Assembly (NCBI GenBank): GCA_008973525.1
Contig: WACJ01000515.1
Coordinates: 806,001-870,000 of the forward strand
From: Stenopsyche tienmushanensis
Lineage: Eukaryota; Arthropoda; Insecta; Trichoptera; Stenopsychidae
Direction: 5' to 3'
DNA length: 64,000 nt
This document shows, in pieces, positions 22,177 through 31,948 of the stretch. How positions within the stretch are numbered: position 1 is the first letter of the stretch; every line of letters starts with the position of its first letter. A program made the position numbers and the translations under genes. The notes beneath the pieces are model-generated. The model saw nothing but the letters and a program-made list of their open reading frames with translations, did not search any database and was not told the origin of the DNA.

Positions 22177-22962
22177 CTCTTACGCCGATATTTATGCGGA
22201 GCTGATCGAAATACGATCTTGGCATCGCGCCACGGACGCCGCTGGAACGTTCCCAGTAACTGACCTTAGATTACGAAATGACGTTTCGTCGCTATTCCCG
22301 GATCGGAGGGCACCGGCCGTCGCTCCGACTCGGGCGTCGTTCGATATTTACGTTCGACGTTTTCGGAATTTCCGACGCGTTTGTCAATAACGGGCGCCGA
22401 TAAGATACGGCGCAATTCCGAAGTCGATCGTCCACTCCCCTTTTCGATCGAATCGAATCGTCTGCGACCGCGCGCGCGGTCTTCGCGATGTGAGAGATCG
22501 CACGGGGATCGTCCGCGTCCTCGGGAGGGCCGTCGGGATGACACAGTGACCGAACCGCTAGTCGAGGCGGAGTAGGCCGGCGGTGGGCGCGTAACACTTA
22601 CTTCTTGTGTAATACACATAACAGCGTGCGTCATCGGAGCGAGCCTCCGCCGAGCGAATAGCGGGACTCCGATTCGATCCGATTGTTCGAGAGCCGAAAA
22701 TCGATCGCGTCACGGCGAATCGGCCGATCGCGCCCGACAATGGATGACGCAACGCGCGATCCGATGCACGTTTTCGGGCACGTTTTCCGATCGATAACGC
22801 GACGACGGCTCGGCGATTATCGTCGATCGATCGTCGCGTTTTGCATCTGTTTACGTTGTGAAGAATTTAATTCGAGCGACCGTCAGTTCGGGACGAATGA
22901 TGCAAATTCGAACGAATTCCAGGTCGATTTGCGTCGATTACATTAGCGGCAACACAATGCGA

Positions 22963-22972
22963 GTTGCGCAAG
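22963..22972. promoter_or_regulatory. C/EBP-type site GTTGCGCAAG
   Basis: Near-palindromic TTGCGCAA, a C/EBP-family consensus core that PAR/NFIL3 proteins can share. Confidence 0.35.
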
Positions 22973-23199
22973 TCGGCCGGAGTTGCGAAAGGAGCGCAGC
23001 GCGACGTCGAGCGAGACGATCGCCTCGGAAGACGAGGCGATCTCGAGAACCGCTAGCAGAAGTAACCCGACGCCGAATGCTGTAATCCAACGGTACATTT
23101 TGCTCTTAACCCAGTTTTTCGTCCGCGGAGGCATAACTCGCTGCAAGACGACTTATGTAACGATGTCGGCAATCTTCACACGCACACTCCAACAATGAC

Positions 23200-23208
23200 G
23201 TTACGTAA
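23200..23208. promoter_or_regulatory. VRI/PDP1-type site GTTACGTAA
   Basis: Perfect TTACGTAA core of the NFIL3/PAR consensus (RTTAYGTAAY), overlapping a TGACGTTA CRE half-site. Best candidate for negative autoregulation by VRI. Confidence 0.5.
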
Positions 23209-24721
23209 AAACTATACTATTGACCGCATGATATTGAAAATCAGCCGCGACGCTTCCAATAAGAGCGATCGCGACGATGACGCCCCCGGATTCGCGACTC
23301 TCAGTCGGGAGCGCATTTTCGATGCTCTCCTTCGCGATCGATTGTCGATTGCTCGCCGCGACAGTTTGCGATTGAACCGAGCGAAGGCGCAAAAATCACG
23401 AGCGACCTCGTCGTTAAAACGCATTATGCAAAGATGTGATTTGTAATTGTTGTGAAAAAATACTGTTTTTTTATTACGGCAATAAAAATGCAAGCGTATT
23501 AATAACGAATAATCGGCGTTGCATATGTATCGCAGTTACGTTTGACAGTTGCGAAAAGTGTATACAAAATAACGGTCGCGGCGTTTCGAAACGCGGCCGC
23601 GTTAGATTTTATAGCGTCGACGGCGAATCGAGCCGCGGATCGCGAGCCGGCCGGCGAAGGGTTAGGTGTCGCAACTCGACCGCTCCGAGACTTGCGAAAT
23701 TCGGTCGCAACTTTTCGAGGTTGCGCTCGACGCGGGACTCCGAGTCGCCCGATCGGGGCGTCGCGTCGATCGGGTCGACTCGGGCGAGAGACGAAGGTTT
23801 CGTTCCCGGCGTCGACTTAGATAATATGCTAATGGGACCGGTGTTGCAATTCCGCATGCTTGCGTCACTCGCTTACACGGTCATTCGCTCGCTTTAGCAA
23901 TCCTGCCGTCTACCCACCGCGCTGCAGTTCGCGGCGCACCGGCGACACTGACTCTCTTAGTCCACTGACATCTAAATCTGATTCCGATTCGAAACGAGAC
24001 CGCCGCTGCGATTCCGCCACGGATTCCCACGAAACCTCGACGTAACGAAGAATCGCTCGAATCGCCCACGCGGGTGCTTCCCCTATGCGACCGTCGGCCG
24101 TCCCGTCTTCGAGGTCCCCGAGGATCGGTTCGGAATTAACGGCGACCGAATCGACGCAGTTCGAATCGCCCACTGTGATATAGATCTGCGTTCGGCAACG
24201 CGGCGTTTCCAGCGTGCCGTTTTGGGTCAAACGAAAATGTTGTAATTCGTACATTTTCCACAAGTTGATATTGCCCGACTCGTTACTAAATGAGTTTCGC
24301 AAGCCGAGTGCCGAGTCGCCCGCGCCGCCTGCGGGAGCGCAATCGGGCCGCATCCGGAGGGCCTCGGATCCGTTCGATCCGATCTGCGAATCGATCGACT
24401 TTCATGCGACGCGGTCCCCGATCGCGGAGAGGCGGAGGCCGCCGGGCGCAGATGAACCGGCGACGCTACGGTAAAAAATGCAGTTAAACAAACTAACTGC
24501 TCATTCTTCAGTAGGTTAAGCGGCTGAGCCGCCGAGATTGCCGGTTCGCATACTTCTCCGACGCGTCGAAACGGGGTCCGAAGGCGGGGATTTATTTTCA
24601 AAATCGGCGTCGAGAAATCGCGGCTTCGAAACGAAGCCGGATAACGGTGCTCCGCCGCGGAAAAACTGTTGCTTTTCGGCGTTTCGGAAAATTGCGCGAT
24701 CGCGGAAAATCGATGCGCTCG

Positions 24722-24731
24722 ATTGCGTAAT
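24722..24731. promoter_or_regulatory. PAR/C-EBP-type site ATTGCGTAAT
   Basis: Matches RTTGCGTAAY exactly. Confidence 0.4.
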
Positions 24732-25235
24732 TCGCGCGATTCGAGAGGACTCAGATCCCCGCCCACAATTCGAGACGTTTATCGGCGGATATCGCAGACC
24801 GGCCCACCGAGATTGCCGATCACGAGGCGGCGACGGACTATGATCGCGGGGATCGCGTCGATCTCGTCGATCGGCGATTTATTTTCTGAGTCGCTCCACG
24901 GCGACAGATTGTGCGGGATCGAATCGCTTGCATTTTCCCGCGGCGGTGCGGCGTTCCCGCCGCGCGGCGACATTCCTCAGTAATCGTCCGCAAACAATTT
25001 TGTATATTCAATCTCTTATCTCGGCAGATTCGAAAAGAGCGGAATGTCCAAGACAAACAAGACGACTCGGAGGTCGTCCGGAATCGCAGGGCGGCGTCGT
25101 CCGGGACTTGTTCGAATCGAACGCGACGCGTACAATCGGGAAATCGGGAAATTCGCGATTCTGCGCGCCCGGATTAAAAATAGATTCGGACGAAAGGTCC
25201 GCGATCCTCGGGTTGGGCGCCGCGCGACGGCAACA

Positions 25236-25245
25236 ATTACGCAAC
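25236..25245. promoter_or_regulatory. PAR/NFIL3-type site ATTACGCAAC
   Basis: Full 10-base match to RTTACGCAAY, 20 bases before the E-box at 25266. Confidence 0.45.
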
Positions 25246-25265
25246 GATCGACATGCGGCCGCACA

Positions 25266-25271
25266 CACGTG
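25266..25271. promoter_or_regulatory. E-box CACGTG (vri upstream 3)
   Basis: Canonical E-box paired closely with the bZIP site at 25236-25245. Confidence 0.45.
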
Positions 25272-26310
25272 CGCAATATCCGTAAGCCGCACGGAGCGTG
25301 CATCGATTCCGGACGGACGATCGCATCGTCCGAACTCCCGAGATCCTTCCGGACGGTTGCCGGACATCGAGACGAAGTCGACGCCGGTAAACACACCGAA
25401 ACTTTCATCGACGTCTAAAACATTCGATTGAGTATTCGATCCGAGCACTTTTCTTCGTCGCCCGGCGCTATTTTGAATTTATTTCAGCGGGAAAAATTTG
25501 AATTTAAAAAAATGGAACTTCGCTTCGGATTCAAAATATCGCACGGACGACGCGGAAAAGCGCGGAAAATTCGAGGGTCTCAGACTGACCTTGCCGAGAG
25601 GAGGCGAGGGCGAAGAAGAGGGCGAGCGGATCCTATAGTCGCCTTGCAACATCGACGCCGGCGTCGCCGGGTGAGCGCATTCCGATCCTGCGGGACCACT
25701 TGTTGAAGATTTCCAAATCGGATTTTCCGTCTGCGTCACAGAACGGCACAACTTTTCTTTGCGAATTATTTTTCGCAAGAGCACATCCGTCGGAACACAA
25801 AAATATGTCGCATATGTTTTCACTCGATGCACAAAAATTCAAATGTGTAAGAATATTAGGGTCACTGCCGAAGTCTAGCCGTAGTCACTTTCGTTGCGGG
25901 AGGAGACGAGCGTCCGCGTGCGCGCCGACCGAAGGCGAGAGCGCAACTGAACGTCGCGTCGCCGAGTCGGCGGAGGTGTCGCGCGGAGGGGGGCGGCGCT
26001 GGCGGGGGTACTCCGAAAAGAGCGTCCGTTCGCTGGGCGGAGTGCCGCCAGACTGAGCGACTGAGTCGGTTCGAGTCGGAGCGCGACGTCTCGGCGGGGG
26101 CGCTCGGACGTTCGCGCTCGCCCGGCGCGCTCTCGTTCTCCGCTTTTCGGGAATCGCGCCCAAAACGAGGTCGCGACGCCTTCCGATCCAAAACGGACTC
26201 TTCCGATAACAACAATAACAAACGCCGAATCGTTAGATCACTTTCTCGCCCGCAACGGCGCATGCGTACGGCGCGATTCCAAAATCTTACAAATCTTACC
26301 AAACTCACAT

Positions 26311-27500
26311 CGCGACCTTATAAATCTTCAATGCGTCCATCATTTTTATAAAAACATCATAATCACAAAGTACTAATTACAAGCATCATTTTTAACGACG
26401 AAATAATAAAATAAGATTAATTTTATTTCAAACAAAAACACAATAATTTAAGTGACAATCTTTCGATACTGAAAACGAGTCTGTTTATTCTGCAAGCCAT
26501 TCTAATTGCGTTTTGCTAATGTAACTAATGCGTATTGCTAAACAGATGAAACCATTCACAATTAGATAGGACCCTTGATGCAATTTAAGTTTAATCGGTT
26601 TTTCGTTCAATTTTCAATTGAAATTCGGTATTTAAATCGCGATTCGTACACGCCGCATAACAGTGAAATCGAATACTTCAACGGCTCATAAGCTACTTGA
26701 GACATCCTAAAATTTATGAGACCCGTATAATTGTTTCATTACCATCGCCATGGGGAAAATCTGATCGTAAATTTGCTCAATAAACTGAATATTTCCATGC
26801 AAAATCGTGATCGTATTACGATTGAACTAATGGATGGATATAGTAGTCGAGAATTAAAAAAAAAAATGGATTTAAAGTTTAAATCTATAAATTTTGATAA
26901 TATCTTGTAAAAAAGGTATTCTAAAAACATTTTTTGTTGTTTTTTATCAAAAATATAAATATTTCCGATCTCCCAAATTTATTCGTACCGTGAAAATTTT
27001 GTTCTGGATCTAAGCCGCTATACCAACACTTGCTCGGTGATTTCTTATTCGACATTAAATTTGCGTCGAGACTAAATCTTGAGTTTATTCGCTAAATTCC
27101 ATTCAGTAAGATGTGGCTTATATTAAAACTGAAGAATGAAAGTCCCATTTTAAGAAATGATGCATTTATTCCGTTTTCGATTAGCTACCAATATGAAGTT
27201 GCAATTAATGTCTATAAAACTTTTAGAAGTCGACTGCAACTAGAGAAATGCTGCTTTACAAAGACGATTTGAAGAGCTTTCAGCGAGCATTTATGAATAT
27301 TTCATCAATAATACCGCGTGAATTATTCATAGATGAACAACTGATGAGTCTTCATCGTAGTTAGAGGAATTGCACTCGGAAAATCTAAAAATCCATAGGG
27401 TAGAGCCATTAGAAGTATGTGCGTTCTATGTTAATAGTAGATGAGATAAATTCTCGAGATGAAGCGTAAAATATATATTTTTATAAATATATAGATATTT
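26311..27500. other. AT-rich stretch, nothing recognised
   Basis: Base composition changes abruptly at the left edge. No gene, repeat family or notable motif cluster is found. Confidence 0.5.
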
Positions 27501-28645
27501 GAGTGGACGTAAACCGTATTTAAATGAGAGTGTCGGATAGATGGTTGACCGCCAAAGGACGGCGAGAAGGTCCCGCTGCAGCGTTGCGCGATTCGCTCAG
27601 CCGGTTGTGTAATAAAATCGGGTGTTGCATAATGCCATTAAACTATTATATTGCACGGCGGAACTTAATATATTGCGAATGCTAGTCATTGGAGGGAATC
27701 GTGTGAATCGAACGCTGCGCATGCGCCGCACCGGCCACCCCGAGTCGCAGTATATCCTCGGCCTCTGAAAAAATGTTTACTGTTTTTCCTCGCGACTGGG
27801 ACTGGGTTGCGCAACGAGCGATTACGCAACGCGCGCACTGAGGAAAATATAATCCATTTAGAGGATTCGATCCGGCTTTGCGACGAAGACCTTTGAGCGT
27901 GATTAATTTGTGCATAATATTGCGTCGTACGATCGTCGGGCGTCTTTCGTTTCGGAGCTCGCCGTGTGATATGCACCCGCCGAGTCAGCGACGGCTCGGA
28001 GTCGCTCGTCGGGCGCGCGACGGACGAGACGTACGTCGCTGACGTCTTCGGACCGTGACGCGGCCGCCGAATTTCGCTCGCGACTTTCACGGTCACGCAT
28101 GTGGAACTGCGATTTGTTTGCGTGCGTCGGACGTCCGGCGGTCAATTGATCGTACGATCGATTTAAATGGCCGAATGCACTTTCGCGAGCGGCGATTCCT
28201 TTTACAGAACGAGGGCGACCGATTAAAATGCATGAATATACATATTCGACGACACCGCGACATTCCCTTTTCGATCAATTAAATTGCCATAAAAAATATG
28301 ACTTTTATGGCATTTCATGTCATACATGTTGAGACATCAATTTTTCCAATGGATTCTATATCAAAGGATCGTGTGCTTCGTCAAATTTCACAAATTCTTA
28401 CCAAAATGGACGCAAAAATGATAAATTTAGAAATAATCGTAGATTAAAGTATCATATACAAAATAAATTTTCCGACTATAATTCGGCATCTATATATCGC
28501 CACGCCGCACTTTTGGCATTGAAAATCTATCTATCTTCTAAAAATAACAAGACAAGAAGTTATTGACCAAATTTGTACTTGACATTTTGAAAATAAATCA
28601 ATTCTATTATTTTTATTGCAATTTTATAGTTATTGTATTTTTATG
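27501..28645. other. Second CpG-rich upstream island
   Basis: CpG-rich from about 27535 to 28270, then AT-rich. Holds a cluster of bZIP-type sites (27624-27633 GTTGCATAAT, 27806-27815, 27821-27830). Open frames on the - strand at 27682-28145 overlap in several phases and look compositional. Confidence 0.5.
27806..27830. promoter_or_regulatory. Paired bZIP sites GTTGCGCAAC and ATTACGCAAC
   Basis: A perfect palindrome GTTGCGCAAC (27806-27815) is followed 5 bases later by ATTACGCAAC (27821-27830). Two full sites this close are unlikely to be random and suggest an enhancer for C/EBP-, PAR- or NFIL3-type bZIP dimers. Confidence 0.5.
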
Positions 28646-29150
28646 CAATCCCGGGTTCCTGGACAGCTTTAGGTGCTCATAAATCTCGGGATTAGTAAAC
28701 GTAATCCCGAAAAATTCGGGATTGAAAATTTTAACAGAAATCATACACCTCACCAGCACGTTGAAGGCTACTAAATCGAGACATTCCCGCCGAAATCTGG
28801 ACGCTTGGACAAAGTAGCGTAACTACTAATCGGCGAGCTTAGGTGATATCGATATGAAATATGTAATAGATACGGGTTGAGATGAGTCCGCAAAAGAAAG
28901 AAAATCACGAGGGGGTCCGCGAAAGAAATTTTGCTCAAGAAGGGGTCCGCGGACTACATAAGTTCAAGAAACGCTGGTCTAATCTACGTATACATATATA
29001 CAGTACATATATGTTTTTAAAATTGTTATATTGACGTTTCCCTACCGGTGATGTATTTACTACACCTCGACTCTAATAATGAGAACATCGATATGAAATA
29101 TAATAGATACAGGCTTCAGAATTTCCTAATATCGCATCAAAGTATTATCG
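28646..29150 (-). mobile_element. hAT family copy 1, interrupted
   Basis: Shares the 'aatcccggg' end, CACCTCACCAGCACG, CTACTAAATCGAGACATTCC and GATGTATTTACTACACCTCG with the full 1-kb element at 52874-53873. It is rearranged and broken near 28845-28980 by another hAT/Charlie-like piece whose end reads CCAGCGTTTCTTGAACT on the - strand. No TIR pair or target duplication is preserved. Confidence 0.65.
28880..28978 (-). mobile_element. Charlie-like hAT terminus nested in hAT copy 1
   Basis: On the - strand it runs CAGCGTTTCTTGAACT then repeated 'gcggacccc' motifs, resembling the ends of Charlie-type hAT elements and the relic at 1809-1910 in general layout. It has a single visible end. Confidence 0.4.
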
Positions 29151-29691
29151 CAACATATTGTCATAGTTGTCTAAAATCTCCTATATGTTTGAATTGTTTT
29201 AATAAATTTAAAGCCACTCAGTACCCCGGCATCGAGGAAAGGGGGACTGGACAAGAACCAGAAAGCCTTCCAGTAAAGTCAAAAAGGTCGTCTAGAGTAG
29301 TTTTCCACCGTCTCCCTAAGAAAACTAATCAGTCTTTACAAACCTCCCACACTACCTATCGAGACGGTCGCGAAAGCGTTCGTCAATACGTTCATTCAGG
29401 ATACCCGCTGAGTGAGCATTCGAAATAAAACTCAATGGTAATGCTATCTTCAATATCGAGCGAATGAGGAGGTGAATGTATGATACAGACGAGATGGATG
29501 TAATCCCTTCCTGTGAATGGATATTGAAGAGGCCCATTGTTTTGCAATGGATTGTTGGTGGCTGCACATTGATGATGTAATAACTTTTTAAATCTTTTAT
29601 AAGCAGAGGAAGAAAGCGTCCACTGAATCTACGCGACGTGTGGGGAAACGCCCGTCCATCATATACAGTGGACGCAGCAACGATCGAGCTA
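29151..29691. other. Unassigned stretch with a + strand open frame
   Basis: The frame at 29048-29428 starts inside the hAT relic, so it is unlikely to be a gene as it stands. Its later part (TQYPGIEERGTGQEPESLP) has no known domain. Nothing else is recognised. Confidence 0.4.
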
Positions 29692-29890
29692 GGCCCGATC
29701 CACACTATGGTGCCGTTAAGGTTCGATCTCGCTCTCGGTCTCGATTCGGTCAAATATTCTCATATAAGAAACGGAATTGGAACGATCCGATAGTGTGAAT
29801 ACTCTGATTGTTTCTCGTGTAAGAATATTGGAGCGGACCAGGATCGGAGTGAGATCGAACCGTCAACGGCATCATAGTGTGGATCGGGCC
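29692..29890. mobile_element. 199-bp MITE with long terminal inverted repeats
   Basis: Left end GGCCCGATCCACACTATG and its near-exact inverse at the right end (CATAGTGTGGATCGGGCC). Similarity continues inward for about 40 bases to the GGTTCGATCTC block. It has no coding capacity. A clean target-site duplication is not evident. Confidence 0.75.
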
Positions 29891-30984
29891 TTAAAGTCTT
29901 CAGTTTGATTATAGTTAGTGCATAATAACGCTGAGTGATTGCATAATGGCGGAATCTCGCGAGAGAATAATTAGCCCGTAAGTTATCTCCGCCCTATCAG
30001 TCGATGCCCTCGCCGGTGTCAGAAATAGACGCATCCGGCGCGCTCGGACTCGCGGAACCGTCGATTCGAGAATCGTCACGTCGTCCGCCGATCGCCTTCG
30101 ACCCTTCTTATTTCGCATCGCAAGCGTGTCGGTGTCGACTGGACATGCAGAAATTAGAGTGATGACGCAATGTGCGTCACTGGAGCTATTAACGATTGCG
30201 GCGTCTCCGTTCTTCTATTACCGAAGCTGTTGGCAGTTGTCGCGCCGACGATCGAAACGTTCCATGAACGATGACGCGACGCTTAGCGTCCGACCCTTGC
30301 CGGTTTAGCGCTCTCACGTGAAATAACGCTGACTCCCATTGCTCGAGTCGAAACGTAACAATCCGAATCTCGATGACTCACCGCGACGTCGGATGAATCA
30401 TTCGCGGCTTTCGCACGCTTTTTAACCGTGAAAATCCCCCGCGATCGCCGAAGGGTTCGCGAAGGTCGATAAGGACGCAATTACACCTGTCCAACGCTTG
30501 CATAATCGACTTTGCTAAAAAATATGGCGTAATTAAATCTGACAAATATTACGTCGACAAAAAGAGGGGAAATACTCTTTGTATCGAGCTTGAGCGTAGA
30601 CAAAGACATTGTTCGCTCGAAATAGCAAATTTTTATCGAAACGTAATTGGAATGCTGAGCACTTGTTTATGTCAACGTGGTAACAGTTAGGACGGAAATG
30701 ATTTATGCGCAACGGAGATTATCAAAAAGTCAAGAGGTGCACGCTGATAAAAGCGAAACCTATGAAAGTGTCTACTGAATGTGCAAATCGCGATTGTTAA
30801 AGGTCGAGGTAGTAGAATATGTTTATATCGCCATTTCAATATGTCGAACGCGTCGATCTGCCCATGCTCACGCTTGTACTGCCGTGTGACGTGCAGTTTT
30901 TTCATTGGTGCTCACGCCACTGTACGGCAAAATGTTTTCTCACCCAATCTTCGACCCGCGATAATTCGACAAACATTTTGCAAA
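29891..30984. other. Third CpG-rich island and flank
   Basis: CpG-rich from about 29940 to 30480, then AT-rich. Holds ATTGCATAAT (29938-29947), TGACGCAA (30163-30170) directly followed by TGCGTCA (30173-30179), and an E-box. No gene is seen. Confidence 0.5.
30315..30320. promoter_or_regulatory. E-box CACGTG within TCACGTGA (vri upstream 4)
   Basis: Eight-base palindrome TCACGTGA, about 9 kb upstream of vri. A distal clock enhancer is possible but unproven. Confidence 0.3.
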
Positions 30985-31948
30985 GCGGTGTCAGATTGTC
31001 GAATTTGTCGGACTATAGAGTATTGCCCCCGATCCCTTTTAATCCGGAACTTTTTGGAAAAGAGTACTTGTAATCCGAAAAACAGTCATCAATCGTATTT
31101 CATGACAATTTTTTAACCGTTTTAACTATCCCTTGCTAGCTACATAGTCTTCTTTTTTATCATCTCCTTGTATAACAACTTTTCTTTCGTGGCCCATATA
31201 GGTCCAGAAATAGATATATGCCTGTTTATTTCCTGAAGAAACCACACATACAAAGCTTCCTCCATCTCTGGATATTATAAATGGTGGATCGTCCTACGCC
31301 GTACTCACTTGCTAACTTACAAAAAAAATCATTACGATTTAGGTGGTCCAGAATCACACTTTTTCATTTTTAAATTGACGAAACTTTACTGCACATATGC
31401 ACTATACTTGTATTGGGATGTCGGACTACAGGGGGCGCCGGATTAGACTTATACACAATTGACATAGGAGCCGTCCCAAAATTTAAAAAAATAAGCTGAA
31501 AGAGCTTTTGAGCTCATCTCGATAGAGTGGGTAATTTTGATAAAGCTGAGTAATTTTTAAAGTGGAACTTCTATTGGTGCGATAGCAGCCGGTCGAAAAG
31601 AGAATCATTTGTAGTGTCGCATACATCATTGACTTTACTGTACGTATCATAAAGCAACGACTACACCAGTGGCAAACATATTTTATTATATATTACACAA
31701 ACACAGCTACATCGTTAAGCTAATAATTTCCGTTAACAAATGAAAAAAATGAATGCATTAAATCAACTTTTCCTTAGGGATAAAAAAAATTCTTCGCACA
31801 AGCTCTATTTGCTAAAATTAAATTGGCTAATTCGAGAATATAAAGGCTCTCCTTTTTGGAGATTCACTTATTCAAACGATACCAGGAATCCAATCGGATT
31901 ACAGGGGGCGCCGGATTAGACTGGGGTCGAATTACCGCGGGGGTGCTG
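30985..31948 (-). mobile_element. Pogo/Tigger-like element relic 1 (composite)
   Basis: On the - strand the end after a TA (31949-31950) begins CAGCACCCCCGCGGTAATTC, then CAGTCTAATCCGGCGCCCCC. Further in it encodes pieces such as LASEYGVGRSTIYNIQRWRK, a CENP-B/pogo-type helix-turn-helix, broken by stops. The block GGGGGCGCCGGATTAGACT occurs twice (about 31431 and 31900), so a second insertion or partial duplication sits inside. The related copy at 61545-62560 lies in the opposite orientation. Confidence 0.65.

Larger units (their letters stand above)
21026..26310. other. CpG- and TCGA-dense block upstream of vri
   Basis: More than 5 kb with very frequent CpG, TCGA, CGATCG and CGCG, and therefore few stop codons. 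Long open frames appear in all six frames; none shows a known domain or convincing splice pattern, so I call none. The block ends sharply near 26310, where AT-rich DNA starts. It probably holds the vri promoter, 5' UTR exons and enhancers. A short direct repeat (AAAAGGTTCGCG units) lies at about 21849-21885. Confidence 0.6.

Noticed and set aside
21321..26308. Many open frames of 60-285 codons in all frames upstream of vri
   Set aside because: CpG-rich sequence is poor in stop codons; frames overlap in every phase, are Arg/Ser-rich and show no domain or splice context.
29715..29730. Possible pol III B-box in the 199-bp MITE
   Set aside because: Part of the inverted terminal repeat; no A-box at the right distance and no terminator T-run.
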